From: DASQDN01 sp963833675
GTDB taxonomy: Bacteria > Acidobacteriota > Terriglobia > Bryobacterales > Bryobacteraceae
Length of the DNA: 64,000 nt
Reading direction: 5' to 3'
Assembly: GCA_963833675.1 (NCBI GenBank)
Contig: CAWHYW010000034.1
Span: forward strand, 1 to 64,000
Part shown: positions 29,666 to 38,723 of the stretch, piece by piece
Position numbering within the stretch: the stretch's first letter is position 1
Layout of the letters: each line of letters opens with the position of its first letter
The notes under the pieces: model-generated
The model's input: only the letters and a program-made list of their open reading frames with translations
What the model was told of the DNA's origin: nothing
The model's database searches: none
Made by a program: the position numbers and the translations under genes

Positions 29666-30294
29666 GATTTTTGCCCCTGATTTGCGGCCTTTCTGATTCC
29701 GTATGAAGTGGCGACACCTGCTAATCGTTCCCGTAGTAGCTTCCGGCCGCGGCTCAAGCGCGACATTACCGTCCCTATGGGGATCCCGATAATCTCTCCA
29801 ACATCTTTGTATGAGAACTCTTCCACGTCCACGAGGAGGACAACAGATTTGAAGTTCTGCGGAATATCGTCGAGGGCGGCCAAAATTTTAGCGTCGGTCA
29901 AATGATCTGGCAACGACGGAGTCCAGGCGAGGTTCTCTTCGAGGTACTCCTCGTTTTCACTCAGCAGATGTAGCCGAAACCATTTCCGCCGGTAATGGTT
30001 AATGCTGTGAAATAGTATCTTGTATAACCAAGCCTTGCAGTTCGTCCCCAGTTCAAAACGCCCAAAGGATTTCCACGCCTGAAGATAGACTTCCTGAACC
30101 ACATCCTCGGCGCGCGATGGGTCTTTTAGCACCCGTTGCGCAGTCCGAAACAGATCGTCAATGTGCGGCATCGCCGCGGCTTCAAAGTCCGCCAGCGTCG
30201 GCTTCCGCGCCAAGTTAGTGCCCTCAGACCGCGTCGGTTTGGATAGTATATTGCCATTTCCGACCGATAGGTGCAACTCAGCCGTGTCGCTCAT
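29662..30294 (-). CDS. ECF RNA polymerase sigma factor
   Basis: 210 residues. Region 2 (DDLFRTAQRVLKDPSRAED, VVQEVYLQAWKSFGRFELG, AWLYKILFHSINHYRRKW) and region 4 (IPQNFKSVVLLVDVEEFSY, IGIPIGTVMSRLSRGRKLL) are clear. A 40-residue N-terminal tail precedes region 2. The ribosome site AGGGGAGA lies just upstream of the ATG. The anti-sigma gene follows with a 4-base overlap. A redox-protein gene (peroxiredoxin-like, 30440) lies upstream on the same strand and could be a target, as for many ECF regulons (inferred). Confidence 0.95.
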   Translation of the reverse strand: MSDTAELHLSVGNGNILSKPTRSEGTNLARKPTLADFEAAAMPHIDDLFRTAQRVLKDPSRAEDVVQEVYLQAWKSFGRFELGTNCKAWLYKILFHSINHYRRKWFRLHLLSENEEYLEENLAWTPSLPDHLTDAKILAALDDIPQNFKSVVLLVDVEEFSYKDVGEIIGIPIGTVMSRLSRGRKLLRERLAGVATSYGIRKAANQGQKS

Positions 30295-30318
30295 TACATC
30301 TCCCCTACGGGATCTTGT

Positions 30319-30342
30319 TGCACATAAGAATGCACATAAGAA
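30319..30342. repeat. 12-bp tandem duplication upstream of the ECF sigma gene
   Basis: TGCACATAAGAA occurs twice without a gap (30319-30330, 30331-30342), 25 bp upstream of the sigma-factor start codon, in the likely 5' leader or promoter. It could be a regulator site or a slippage duplication. Confidence 0.6.
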
Positions 30343-30356
30343 AAGGAGAGGTACCG

Positions 30357-30539
30357 ATGAATTTATTCCCGGTACCCGGTCCGGTGCCTCGAATGGTACG
30401 AGCGCTCCATCAAAATCGACTGCGCTGCGGGACCGGACGTCATTTCTGCGGACCTACTGCTGAGGATCTGCCGTGCTTCAGGGCATCGAGAACTTCGGCG
30501 GCCGTAGTGCGCCCGCCGTGTTGTTTGGAGATCGACTGA
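30357..30539 (+). CDS. Possible small ORF with strong ribosome-binding site
   Basis: A 60-codon reading frame (MNLFPVPGPVPRMVRALHQN at its start) begins with ATG 6 bp after AGGAGAG, a better ribosome site than many genes here. It runs antisense into the 3' end of the peroxiredoxin-like gene. I recognise no family, and the Cys-rich end (RCGTGRHFCG, VVRPPCCLEID) looks like translated noise. It is listed only because of the ribosome site and could be chance. Confidence 0.15.
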   Translation: MNLFPVPGPVPRMVRALHQNRLRCGTGRHFCGPTAEDLPCFRASRTSAAVVRPPCCLEID

Positions 30540-31026
30540 AACGTACGACACCAGCTCGAGATATTACGAATGTGGATGGATAGGCCGTCTCGTGAGGTGC
30601 GTTCCAGCGGATGCCGTACAGGTTTGTAACCATATAATCCGGATCGAGCAAAATATCAAAATCATCTGGCAAGGTTCTTCCCGCAGCAAACTCGGCTGCG
30701 TGCTGCTGCAATCCTTCGGGTGGACCCGGATATACTAGAATCACGCGGGTTCCCGCGTCCGAAAACCCGCGTGCGTTCCGAAGAAAGTCGGCGGCTTGCC
30801 GGCTACAGAATGGACACTGATAGCCTGGATAGCCGCGCAACACAACCAGCACGACCGGCCCGGTTGCAATCCGGTCACCAAGCCGTATCAATTTCCCATC
30901 TATGCTCGACAGTGAGAAGTCCGGAGCCCTTTCGCCGATTTTGGGTGTTTCTGCGCACAGTAGCGTTCCGGTAGCCGCGGCCAGGGTTGCGCAGAGGAGC
31001 ATCGGCTGTAAAAAGGTTCTTGTCAT
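30440..31026 (-). CDS. Peroxiredoxin-like AhpC/TSA thioredoxin-fold protein, one frameshift
   Basis: Signal peptide (LLCATLAAATGTLLCAE), then the thioredoxin-fold GERAPDFSLSSIDGKLIRLG, VVLVVLRGYPGYQCPFCSRQ with a CPFC active site, DAGTRVILVYPG and YPSTFVISRAGVVRF. The frame breaks near 30535-30542; restored, the end reads SKQHGGRTTAAEVLDALKHG to a TGA at 30440. Probably a periplasmic thiol peroxidase or disulfide reductase. Located upstream of the ECF/anti-sigma pair on the same strand. Confidence 0.8.
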
Positions 31027-31076
31027 TTTTCCGCGAAAAAAAGAGAGGCTTGTACGGGTGCAGTTCAGGGTTCCGC

Positions 31077-32342
31077 CTAGAACGCGACTACCCCCTGTGA
31101 TCGTGTATTCTCGGGCAAGTTCAAGTCGGTCGGCGAAGAGGCGACCTCTGTCAGCATGCCGTCCGCATCCACCCGAAGTACGTGGAGTAAGTCACCCTGA
31201 CCTTCCGGAGTCGATGCAGACGCACGCTGATCAACAACGTGCAGGAATTTCTCATTATTGTCCAAGGCAAACTGAAAGGAACTCCCTTGACCGCGGAGCA
31301 AGACATGCTGAATCTGTTTAGGGTCCCTCGGGTTTGACAGATCGAAAACAGAAATTGAATTGTCGCCAGTGTTCGAGGCGTAGAGCCTTGTTCCGGCACG
31401 GTTGACGGTCAGCCAGCACACCGCCTCCCCGGAGGCCTCCGCCGCTTTTACGAAATGGAGGTCGCCGTGCGCGTTGTATTCATACACGCCCACGCGATTG
31501 ATCGGAGTAAATCCGACATACAAGATTGGGAACAACGGATGAGCGGCAAGCCCCAGAGGCAGTCGCGGGGCGCCCGGAGATGTTACGAACGGCGACTCCG
31601 GCAGTGTTTGCGGCGTATTCCGAATCAAACGGCCATTGTTATTGATTACAAACGATTCCAGCAGCCCACCCAAGAAAATCCGTGCTGAACACAAGCGGCG
31701 CGGACCTTACTGTCAAAGCCTGGGAAGGGGAACTTCCCTGCGCTACTGCAACTGTAGAGTGAGGGACCGGAATCAGCTTGCCTTTGGTGTTACTCGAAAG
31801 CTCGTGTAGTTCGGAAGCGATTTCGAGAGGTCCTGTCGAGGGTCCTCATTCTTGTTCACAACGACAAGAATGTTGTTGGACAGCCCGACACTTACGGGAT
31901 TCTGCCCTCCCGACGGAAAGGGCGAACCCTCTACCGCTGACAGCGATCCGTCGGGCCGAATATGAAAGACCGCGATGCTGTTCGACCCGGAGTTCACCGC
32001 GAATAATAACGTGTGCTCGGGATTGGAAATAACGTTCTGATCGGAGTCGAACGGGTCCGAGTTTCAGAGATGGATCCACAACACCGGTTCCTCCCGTTAG
32101 AAACGGGGAGCCCGAAAGCGGCGTGAGGTTGCCGTCGTGGTCCCGGCGGAACGTGAGAATCGAGTTTGCCCCTGGCGTGCCGATATTGCTCTCGACATAG
32201 ACGACATCGGACGGCGTAGGTTCAAACCGGTCCCTTTCGTTGGCGGCGAGCAGTTCGCTAAACAGGAGACAACTCGCGGCATTATAAGAAGCGCGCCGCG
32301 ACGAAACAGAACGCGGCGTTTGAATGGCGATAAGTGTGACAA
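31077..32342 (-). CDS. Lactonase-like seven-bladed beta-propeller protein, frameshifted
   Basis: TTG start at 32342 behind AAGGAAG, a twin-arginine-like N-terminus (PFKRRVLFRRGALL), then the restored blades SNIGTPGANSILTFRRD, VNSGSNSIAVFHIRPDGSLS, VESFVINNNGRLIRN-type repeats, VNRAGTRLYASNTGDNSISV and HVLRVDADGMLTEVASSP. This is the 6-phosphogluconolactonase-like (PF10282) propeller fold, often exported in Acidobacteria. Indels near 32283, 32060 and 31690-31770. The enzyme activity of exported members is mostly unknown. Confidence 0.75.
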
Positions 32343-32434
32343 GTATCTTCCTTTCTTGGTTGAGACGCTACGTGCCGTAGCACGAGGCGAAGGCTGCAGA
32401 TTAGCCGGGCGCGGCGCGTGCCGGGCTCCGGCGA

Positions 32435-32463
32435 AAATAAGAGCGCACTACGACCGAGTGCGC
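32435..32463 (-). terminator. Hairpin terminator downstream of DoxX
   Basis: GCGCACT (32443-32449) and AGTGCGC (32457-32463) form a perfect 7-bp stem with a 7-base loop. On the minus strand it is followed by TCTTATTTTC, a T-rich tail. It lies between the DoxX stop and the lactonase-like start, fitting a rho-independent terminator. Confidence 0.55.
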
Positions 32464-32507
32464 CTAACGTACGTCAATCACCAGACAGGACGAGACAGGC
32501 GAGGGCG

Positions 32508-32987
32508 TTAATCGCGCCCTGTCCGATTTCTCGCCCGCAGGCGATCCACCGAAAGCGGCCCAGATCCGCCTATCAACAGAGCGCCGAGGCAGGCCAGATA
32601 CAGCAGGTCCGTCTCATATCCTGGCGGTCCGAACTGGGCCCCTGCGTCGGTCAGGCCAGAGTTGATGGAACTGAACCCGTACGGGAGATGCACACTAAAC
32701 ATCGCAACCAGCAGAACGATGGCCAGAGGCAGCGCCGCATATGCTACTAACGCGCCAAGCAGGACGGCGGTCCCAGCCAATATCTCAACAGCGATCGTGC
32801 ACCAGGACATGAGAACTGGAAAAGGTACGCCAAGGCTGTGGAGAATGTTCGCGAAATCGCCGGGGCCTCTGGCAAGCTTCGCGATTCCATGCATGAGCAT
32901 TCCGTATCCGACAATTAGGCGCAGCGGTAACGCGGCCCATTCAGATCTTCGCATCCTGTTTGAAGCTATCGTGCTTATGGTATTCAT
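32508..32987 (-). CDS. DoxX family membrane protein
   Basis: 159 residues with four predicted helices: LPLRLIVGYGMLMHGIAKL, VLMSWCTIAVEILAGTAVLL, YAALPLAIVLLVAMFSVHL and LLYLACLGALLIGGSGPLS. The LRLxxGxxxxxHGxxKL opening and the central GFSSINSG region are typical of the DoxX/SURF4-like family, whose members are small quinone- or redox-associated membrane proteins of mostly unknown role. It starts 12 bp after the GNAT stop on the same strand. Confidence 0.88.
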   Translation of the reverse strand: MNTISTIASNRMRRSEWAALPLRLIVGYGMLMHGIAKLARGPGDFANILHSLGVPFPVLMSWCTIAVEILAGTAVLLGALVAYAALPLAIVLLVAMFSVHLPYGFSSINSGLTDAGAQFGPPGYETDLLYLACLGALLIGGSGPLSVDRLRARNRTGRD

Positions 32988-32999
32988 TTCGCAAAAGAC

Positions 33000-33493
33000 C
33001 TATGCGGCCGGAGCCTCCACCGACAACCAGACTCTGTCTCGGATCGGAATGCCGCCGACGTTCAGGTCCCGCGAATATCCGCGATCAACCGTAAAGGCAT
33101 CCCGCTCCACCCGTAGGACTCGGAAACCGAGCCGTTGGTAGAGGCGCAAGTTTTCAATGTCCGCAGCGGCCGTTCCGACCAGAACGCTCTCTGCACCCGC
33201 GGAGAACAACCAGTTCATTCCCGCGCTGATCAGGGCGGTTCCAATCCCTGGCGCCGCTTCGAGCTCACTACCGCTACCGAAGCTATCCGAGACGTGGCTC
33301 CAGCTATCACCTGAATGTATCCGACAACTGCCGTGCCAGTGCGGGCCACGAATACATCGCCGACTTCGATGTATCGGTCCAGTTCTGCTTCCGAGTCCTC
33401 TGCGAGCCGGAACAAGTCTCTCAGCGACTGCCGCGATCCAGTATGCAACTGAATTGAAATCGCTGCGTCCGCCGTTCGTGATTGCGAGCTCAT
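33000..33493 (-). CDS. GNAT-family N-acetyltransferase (1), one frameshift
   Basis: Restored, about 164 residues. It begins MSSQSRTADAAISIQLHTG (ATG at 33493 behind AGGA), then SLRDLFRLAEDSEAELDRYI, VFVARTGTAVVGYIQV, the acetyl-CoA-binding loop QGIGTALISAGMNWLFSAG after an indel near 33255, and LRLYQRLGFRVLRVERDAF. The motif-A loop and the LYxRxGF block are characteristic. The acceptor is not predictable. The most upstream ATG (33557) is in another frame, so the internal start is preferred. Confidence 0.75.
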
Positions 33494-33667
33494 GCGCGCG
33501 TCCTGGACCGCCGGGGTTCGAGGAGCGCGGTTGCGTATTAACAAGTCCCAGCTTCATCGGGTCCTCTTCTTCGCCGCCTCGCCACTAGATCTGACAACTC
33601 TGACTGGCGCCAAGCAGCTAGCGTGAAACAGCTCTAACCATCACTTCGCTTCTGAGGCGCTCCCGAG

Positions 33668-33883
33668 TTACGGCCCGCACGCACGAATCGATATATAAAT
33701 CCGGCGATCCGTCCACCAGCACGACCAATGACCGCGAGTGAGAGATGCCACGTTAGCGAATGCCGTTCGTTCGGATTCGGGCGACGGATCTGCGCTTCCA
33801 GCGACAGCAACAATCAGAAGGATGATGCGCCCGATCACTAAGCCCGCAACGAGCATCTCACATCTCATCTTCCGTTCAGTCAC
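33668..33883 (-). CDS. Small putative membrane protein
   Basis: 71 codons with one hydrophobic segment (MLVAGLVIGRIILLIVAVAG). No family recognised, and the C-terminal half has no visible features. It fills part of the 480-bp space between the two GNAT genes (33494-33976), where I see nothing else except a small T-arm-like hairpin at about 33930-33946. Could be spurious. Confidence 0.25.
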   Translation of the reverse strand: MTERKMRCEMLVAGLVIGRIILLIVAVAGSADPSPESERTAFANVASLTRGHWSCWWTDRRIYISIRACGP

Positions 33884-33976
33884 GGGCGGCGCCTTGCAAA
33901 TCGTTGAAGGACGGAACTGCGGGTTCTATTCCCGCAACATCAAAAAACTCAGTCGCCGTAACCGAAGCGAGTCGAT

Positions 33977-34423
33977 CTACAGACGCTTGATCGCTATCGT
34001 AGCTGCGACGGAGTACCCACAATCCTGATAACACTTGCCCGCACGTGTGTTTGCGACTTAATACTCCAGCGGCCCAAAATGTGCACCCTGCTGCCGCCCC
34101 CACTCTTCAGCTGCTCGTAGCAGTTGTCCACCGATTCCTTGACTCTGGTATCGTTCGCTGACCGCAATCTCGGCAATGTGGCAGTAAAGAATTCTTCGAT
34201 GCATCGGATCCGGCGACCCTTCGAGCCGAGCATCGATGAATCCGACGATCTGCAGACTGAGCTCCGCGACCAGAGTGATGCCCTCTCGGCATTCGTTTGC
34301 CGGATACTGCCGGCCTTCACGGTAGCGTGTCAGTACCGTCTCAAGAGCTGGAATCAAATTACGTTCGGGATCAAGCCGCGCGTGATACTCAGTGCTTTCG
34401 AGAAACATGCGGGCGATTGGCAT
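33977..34423 (-). CDS. GNAT-family N-acetyltransferase (2) with an in-frame stop codon
   Basis: From an ATG at 34423 (behind GGAAG): PIARMFLESTEYHARLDPER, VAELSLQIVGFIDARL, RILYCHIAEIAVSERYQSQ and the CoA loop GIGGQLLRAAEEWGRQQGA. At 34058-34060 a TAA follows GPLEY. In the same frame the protein continues VANTRAGKCYQDCGYSVA to a TAG at 33977. That tail is the usual NTRAxxFYxxxGY C-terminus of GNAT enzymes, so the TAA is a substitution-type interruption, unlike the indels elsewhere. Either a real nonsense mutation or a base error. Confidence 0.7.
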
Positions 34424-34541
34424 CCGCGTCTTCCGACACAGCTGGCCGGATCGTAATGACCATAGGGTTAAAGGCTCCGACCTCACAGTACATCCGCAAT
34501 CCGCGGAAATATATTCCCGAGCGGCGCACCAGACAGACTCG

Positions 34542-35240
34542 TTACTTTACAAGACGCAAACGACCGAATTTCTCGGGCGTATGATAGCTCGGATTATCGA
34601 TTTGGCTCCAGACGATGTACTTGCGGTTCTGAGGACCACCCTCGATTCGGTACAGATTCAGACGTAGTTCATTTCCGACGCTCGGTGTGCGCGTGTCAAT
34701 CGATCGCCACGGAATTTGCATTTCGCAAACCCATACCTTGTGGTTCCGATCGATTCGCGTCTTGTACTTCATCCCGGAGTTCCACAGCCAGTCGACTTCT
34801 TTTCCTTTGCGCTTCCGGTCCACATCGAGGTCGATGAACTCGCCGTCAGGAGAGATCTCGAATTCCTTATATAAGTTGATGTTTTCGAGATCATTCCCGA
34901 TAAAGACTTCGACGACGTCGTAATCCCAGAGCCCCCATGCTTCTTTCTCCGGCGTCGGGTTGGGCCTTGGATACAAACTCTCGTATTGACTAATGAACAG
35001 GAAGTAGAGATTATCCGGCGTCCATCTACTCTTGATTTCCGTGCGTGCGTCAGCCAGGGGACGGCCAAAGGGATCCGTTGAGGCGATCACTCCGCTGACC
35101 TCGCGCCATGGCGCAGCCTCTGGATCGGCCGACAAAGAGAAGTCGCGCGATATCCGATGAGTCTGCATGACCGGCGCCTTGTCGGCGGCCAGAGTTGCAA
35201 ACGTCAGGCAGAAGCTGCATAGGACCTTCGTTAATTTCAT
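34542..35240 (-). CDS. Exported CBM9-like carbohydrate-binding domain protein
   Basis: 232 residues: signal peptide (KLTKVLCSFCLTFATLAAD), then one beta-sandwich domain with TEIKSRWTPDNLYFLFISQY, YDVVEVFIGNDL, LYKEFEISPDGEFIDLDVD and VCEMQIPWRSI. This matches carbohydrate-binding family 9-like domains, which in characterised proteins bind sugar termini through stacked tryptophans. It overlaps the MlrC gene by 4 bases, so the two are co-translated, suggesting periplasmic binding of the compound processed by the downstream enzymes. It may instead have no sugar affinity, as many DOMON/CBM9-like copies do. Confidence 0.8.
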   Translation of the reverse strand: MKLTKVLCSFCLTFATLAADKAPVMQTHRISRDFSLSADPEAAPWREVSGVIASTDPFGRPLADARTEIKSRWTPDNLYFLFISQYESLYPRPNPTPEKEAWGLWDYDVVEVFIGNDLENINLYKEFEISPDGEFIDLDVDRKRKGKEVDWLWNSGMKYKTRIDRNHKVWVCEMQIPWRSIDTRTPSVGNELRLNLYRIEGGPQNRKYIVWSQIDNPSYHTPEKFGRLRLVK

Positions 35241-36748
35241 TTGACGCTACTCTCCATGCCCCACAAGTCTTTTCTCGCCCTGTCGAATTTAAAGCGAGCA
35301 GGATTAACGGCGGTTACGCCGGGTGTATCGACGAGAATGACGCGAGCTGCAACCGGATCGTAGGCTGCTCGCGGGGCGACGGTCCCTTTTGCAACCAGGA
35401 TCTTTTGCCGCTCAGGATAGATCCCGCAACTGATGAGTTGATGCAAAGAGTTCGGGCTGGAACGCTGTTCTGTGACAACAAGGAGTGCGAGATCGTCAGG
35501 AGTGGAGCCGGTCACCTCAATAACGGCGGAGTGGCCCATATCCCAATATCTCTGCCCGCCATGTCGGACCTCCGTTTCGATGTAACGGCCGGCGTGTAGC
35601 GAACGCACCTTGCCCTCGACCCTTACCGGAATACTACGAACACCGTGACACCGGCCGCCTACCTCCATAGCGAACGTGCCGTCGATTCCCGCTGACTTCG
35701 CTGCTCTGACGGCGCTCGGATCATAGAGCACAAACACCCATCCGCGCGCATTCTGCTTAAGCAGTTCAGAAAGGATGGTGGTTTCGTCTCCAGTTGCGCC
35801 CCCTCCGATGTTGTCTCCGATGTCAAATAGGGCTACGGGAAAACGGTCCGATGCGAGCGCTTCCCGAACGGCCTGGGCTGCATCCGGTAAGGCGAGCCGG
35901 GTTGCTTCTCTCCGCTCCCACATCATGTCGGACAGTTGCCGGGCGGCTTTTTCGGCAATGCGCGAATCCCCATCGCTCACAACAACCACCGATGGCCCCA
36001 TGTGTGGGACATCGTTGTACTGGTATCCACCCGCGACACTCGCGGCGAGAATACCAGGCGTGTTCTCCATTTTTATGCTTGCTTCGGTGATCGCCTTTAG
36101 CGGTTCCTGCAGTGTGTTCTGGAACGCGATGTTCCACAGAACCGGCGGCTTCACCAGGAACTGTTTAGGTTTAACTTCGCCCCGGAGCATCCTCGCAAGA
36201 ATTGATGCCGCCCGCACGCCTCTACTTCTGGTATCGATATGCGGATTCTGTTGATACGTAATCAGAGCATCCGTGCACTCAATAAGGCCAGGAGGAACAT
36301 TCGCATGAAAATCGTGCGTAACAATCAGCGGAACGTTCGGGCCGATGGCGTTGCGAACTCTGCGCGCGATTTCTTCATCCGCATGCGGAAAATCCTGGGA
36401 GTACATCGCGCCATGCAGAGCAAGCAACACTCCGTCAAGTCTCTCTATCGATGTAAGCCCGTCAATCAGGCGTTTGCAAAGCTCTTCGAAGGTCTGGCGA
36501 TCCACCGGACCCTTAGGTGTCGCGCTCGCATACAGGATCGGAACAATGTGGAAACCAGCACGGGCCGATTCGTCGACCAATCCCGCCACTTCGGTGTCGC
36601 CCGTGGACCAGTTTCGTAACGTCCCTTCCAGCGTCTCGTGCTGACGAAACTCGAAATCGTTCAAAGTGGTCGGATCCGGGTTGAAAGAATTCGACTCGTG
36701 CATGATGCTCGCAATCGCGACAATAGGACGAGCGCTGTTGGTTGGCAT
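35237..36748 (-). CDS. M81-family metallopeptidase (microcystinase C, MlrC-like)
   Basis: 503 residues from the ATG at 36748, which begins the conserved ARPIVAIASIMHESNSFNPD. Typical blocks follow: VLLALHGAMYSQDFPHADEE, PLIVTHDFHANVPPGLIE, YQQNPHIDTRSRG, VALFDIGDNIGGGATGDET and the C-terminal VDTPGVTAVNPARFKFD. The HESN and D-x-H histidines and acids match the zinc-binding site of MlrC. Characterised relatives open microcystin-degradation peptides; related bacterial genes occur widely with amidohydrolases, so an amide or peptide substrate is expected. Divergent from the MFS gene, with a tandem operator between. Confidence 0.9.
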   Translation of the reverse strand: MPTNSARPIVAIASIMHESNSFNPDPTTLNDFEFRQHETLEGTLRNWSTGDTEVAGLVDESARAGFHIVPILYASATPKGPVDRQTFEELCKRLIDGLTSIERLDGVLLALHGAMYSQDFPHADEEIARRVRNAIGPNVPLIVTHDFHANVPPGLIECTDALITYQQNPHIDTRSRGVRAASILARMLRGEVKPKQFLVKPPVLWNIAFQNTLQEPLKAITEASIKMENTPGILAASVAGGYQYNDVPHMGPSVVVVSDGDSRIAEKAARQLSDMMWERREATRLALPDAAQAVREALASDRFPVALFDIGDNIGGGATGDETTILSELLKQNARGWVFVLYDPSAVRAAKSAGIDGTFAMEVGGRCHGVRSIPVRVEGKVRSLHAGRYIETEVRHGGQRYWDMGHSAVIEVTGSTPDDLALLVVTEQRSSPNSLHQLISCGIYPERQKILVAKGTVAPRAAYDPVAARVILVDTPGVTAVNPARFKFDRARKDLWGMESSVK

Positions 36749-36769
36749 ATTTTGTTGCAGTTTATCAAA

Positions 36770-36816
36770 GTTCCAGATAAGAAACAGTTGTTTCGGGATC
36801 AAAACGGCTGTAGTCT
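36770..36816 (+). promoter_or_regulatory. Promoter with tandem 20-bp-spaced operator upstream of MFS gene
   Basis: GTTCCAGATAAGAAAC (36770-36785) and GTTTCGGGATCAAAAC (36790-36805) repeat with a 20-bp period and share GTT-C-G and AAAC. The second overlaps the -35 TTGTTT (36788-36793); a 17-bp spacer leads to TAGTCT (36811-36816), with the ATG at 36829. The same 16-bp palindrome class occurs at 38143 and 40101, so the IclR at 40156 is the likely ligand. Confidence 0.5.
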
Positions 36817-36828
36817 GAACGAATAAGC

Positions 36829-38091
36829 ATGCCATACAGATATCGCGTCCTTGTGCTGCTGTTCTTTCTCGTTCTGATCATGTACCTGGACAGGCTATGC
36901 ATCGCGGTGGCCGGACCGCGCATGCAGCACGAACTCGCTCTTAGCCCTCGCGATTGGGGCTGGGTGATGGGCGCTTTCACGCTCGCGTATGCTCTTTTCG
37001 AAGTGCCAAGTGGAGTCCTTGGGGACCGAATCGGCCCACGCAAGGTGCTCACTCGAATCGTTCTATGGTGGTCGGCTTTCACGGCTGCTACTGGCGCCGT
37101 CTCGAGTTTTGGCCCACTACTGGCCGTTCGTTTTCTATTTGGCGCCGGAGAAGCCGGCGCATTCCCGAACTGCACCGCCACCGTCTCCAGGTGGATTCCA
37201 GTGCCGGAACGGGCACGCGCAACCAGCGTCTTTTGGTTGGCGACATCTATTGGGGGTGGGATCACTCCGTTGCTTGTGGTTCCGATTCAACAAGCCTATG
37301 GCTGGCGGGCTTCCTTCTTCATCTTTGGAAGTTTGGGTCTCGTTTGGGTTTCGATCTGGCGGTGGTGGTTCCGGGACACCCCTTCGGAGAAGCATGGGAT
37401 CTCGCCCGATGAAGTGAATCTAATCGGCGAACCTGCCGGCGTTCGGCATGGCCAGGTGCCATGGCGAATCGTGCTGCGGAACCGCAACTTCCAGCGTTTA
37501 CTAGCTATGTACCATCTCTATTGCTGGGGGGCGTATTTCTATCTCTCGTGGTTGCCAACCTATCTTCAGGTCGGCCGGGGATTAACAGAGAACGAAATGA
37601 AGATTGCTTCGTCTCTTCCTTCGTTGGCCGGGATAATCGGCGTGATCATTGGCGGAGCTCTAAGCGATCGTCTTGCACGCAACTATTCTCTTCGCGTCGC
37701 TCGCTGCTCAATCGGCTCCGTGAGCCTCATCTTGGCAGGCGTTTGCGTCATCGCCGCCACATTCACCAAGGACAACTGGTCTGCCGTTGCGCTGATGGCT
37801 TCGGGTCTTGGCATTATGAACGCGATGCTTCCGGTTGCATGGTCGCTCTGTGTTGACCTGGGCGGTCAGCATGCCGGAGCCGTTTCCGGCGCGATGAATA
37901 TGGCTGGCCAGATCGGCTCATTTATCTCTTCTGTCGCCTTTGGTTATTTAATCGGGTGGTTTGGCAGCTATGACCTGGCTTTGACTCCGCTGGCCGCGAT
38001 GCTGATTCTTAGCGGAATCATGTTCGTCCTGATTGATCCTTCTGAGCCCCTAATCCCGCACAAGGAAGTGACCGAAAGCGCTGCTGCGTGA
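36829..38091 (+). CDS. Major facilitator superfamily transporter (1), anion:cation-symporter type
   Basis: 420 residues, twelve predicted helices. Helix 1 is VLVLLFFLVLIMYLDRLCIA; the conserved loop GVLGDRIGPRKVL follows helix 2, and FGAGEAGAFPNCTATVSRW is the typical ACS-family (hexuronate/phthalate/tartrate transporter) motif. The NQ-type repeat GGALSDRLARN marks the second half. Likely imports an organic or sugar acid. It reads divergently from MlrC across an operator region and is followed by RidA and aminotransferase genes. Confidence 0.92.
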   Translation: MPYRYRVLVLLFFLVLIMYLDRLCIAVAGPRMQHELALSPRDWGWVMGAFTLAYALFEVPSGVLGDRIGPRKVLTRIVLWWSAFTAATGAVSSFGPLLAVRFLFGAGEAGAFPNCTATVSRWIPVPERARATSVFWLATSIGGGITPLLVVPIQQAYGWRASFFIFGSLGLVWVSIWRWWFRDTPSEKHGISPDEVNLIGEPAGVRHGQVPWRIVLRNRNFQRLLAMYHLYCWGAYFYLSWLPTYLQVGRGLTENEMKIASSLPSLAGIIGVIIGGALSDRLARNYSLRVARCSIGSVSLILAGVCVIAATFTKDNWSAVALMASGLGIMNAMLPVAWSLCVDLGGQHAGAVSGAMNMAGQIGSFISSVAFGYLIGWFGSYDLALTPLAAMLILSGIMFVLIDPSEPLIPHKEVTESAAA

Positions 38092-38123
38092 CAGGGAGAG
38101 CATTTTGCCCATCCAAGTCAGCG

Positions 38124-38177
38124 TGTTTCATTTTGAACAACTGTTTTTGCATAGAAACGCGGCATTGCGCTATCCTT
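38124..38177 (+). promoter_or_regulatory. Operator pair and candidate promoter upstream of RidA gene
   Basis: TGTTTCATTTTGAACA (38124-38139, imperfect palindrome) and GTTTTTGCATAGAAAC (38143-38158) lie 19 bp centre to centre. TTGCAT (38148-38153), an 18-bp spacer and TATCCT (38172-38177) are a candidate promoter. The GTTT-N8-AAAC form matches the sites at 36790 and 40101. Confidence 0.4.
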
Positions 38178-38229
38178 GTGCACTGAAAGCAGCAGCCGGA
38201 CATTCTCCAGAAACGGAGTTGAAAGAAAG

Positions 38230-38680
38230 ATGAGTCGTACTAGAAGAGACGCCTTGGCGCTCGCCGCGGCAATTCCACTAACTGTAAGCGCCGCCAACAA
38301 ATCCAAGTCTCCGAGCGATCGTAAAAAGACAGTCCATTACCGAAACGGAAAGCCCTCCACAACACCGCTGTACTCGGAAGTCATCTCATGTGGAGATTTC
38401 GTATTTGTCAGCGGCCACGGCACGAACAAGGTCGGAGGTATACGCGAGCAGACAGAATTTGTGCTGAATGAGATCGATGCATGCCTTAAGTCGGCCGGTA
38501 CCACGATGGCCAATGCCGTGAAATGCAACGTTTACCTGGCAAAATTAGAAGACTATAAGGCAATGAACGAAGCGTATCTCGGGAAGTTCGGCGCAGCCAC
38601 CCGTTCGTACAACGGTTGCAGTCGCAGGTATTCCGTTGGAGGGCGCTTTGGTCGAGATCGAAATCATCGCTCAACGATAA
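38230..38680 (+). CDS. RidA/YjgF-family protein with Tat-like leader, one frameshift
   Basis: Begins MSRTRRDALALAAAIPLTVS, a short twin-arginine-like leader, then STTPLYSEVISCGDFVFVSG, GIREQTEFVLNEIDACLKS and NAVKCNVYLAKLEDYKAMN. After an indel near 38600 the end reads PPVRTTVAVAGIPLEGALVE, with the arginine of the RidA active site (PVRTTV) and ALVEIEIIAQR. RidA hydrolyses reactive enamine/imine intermediates from PLP enzymes to keto acids, which fits the aminotransferase gene 44 bp downstream. An exported RidA is unusual; the leader may not be functional. Confidence 0.8.
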
Positions 38681-38723
38681 TAGAGTTCCTGATTCCATCA
38701 GCGCTTCTGAGTTCATTATTGAT

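Noticed and set aside
33925..33955. tRNA-like T-arm (GCGGG-TTCTATT-CCCGC)
   Set aside because: No matching acceptor strand, anticodon arm or D-arm lies in the preceding 80 bp, and the loop has T where a purine is expected. Treated as a chance hairpin.
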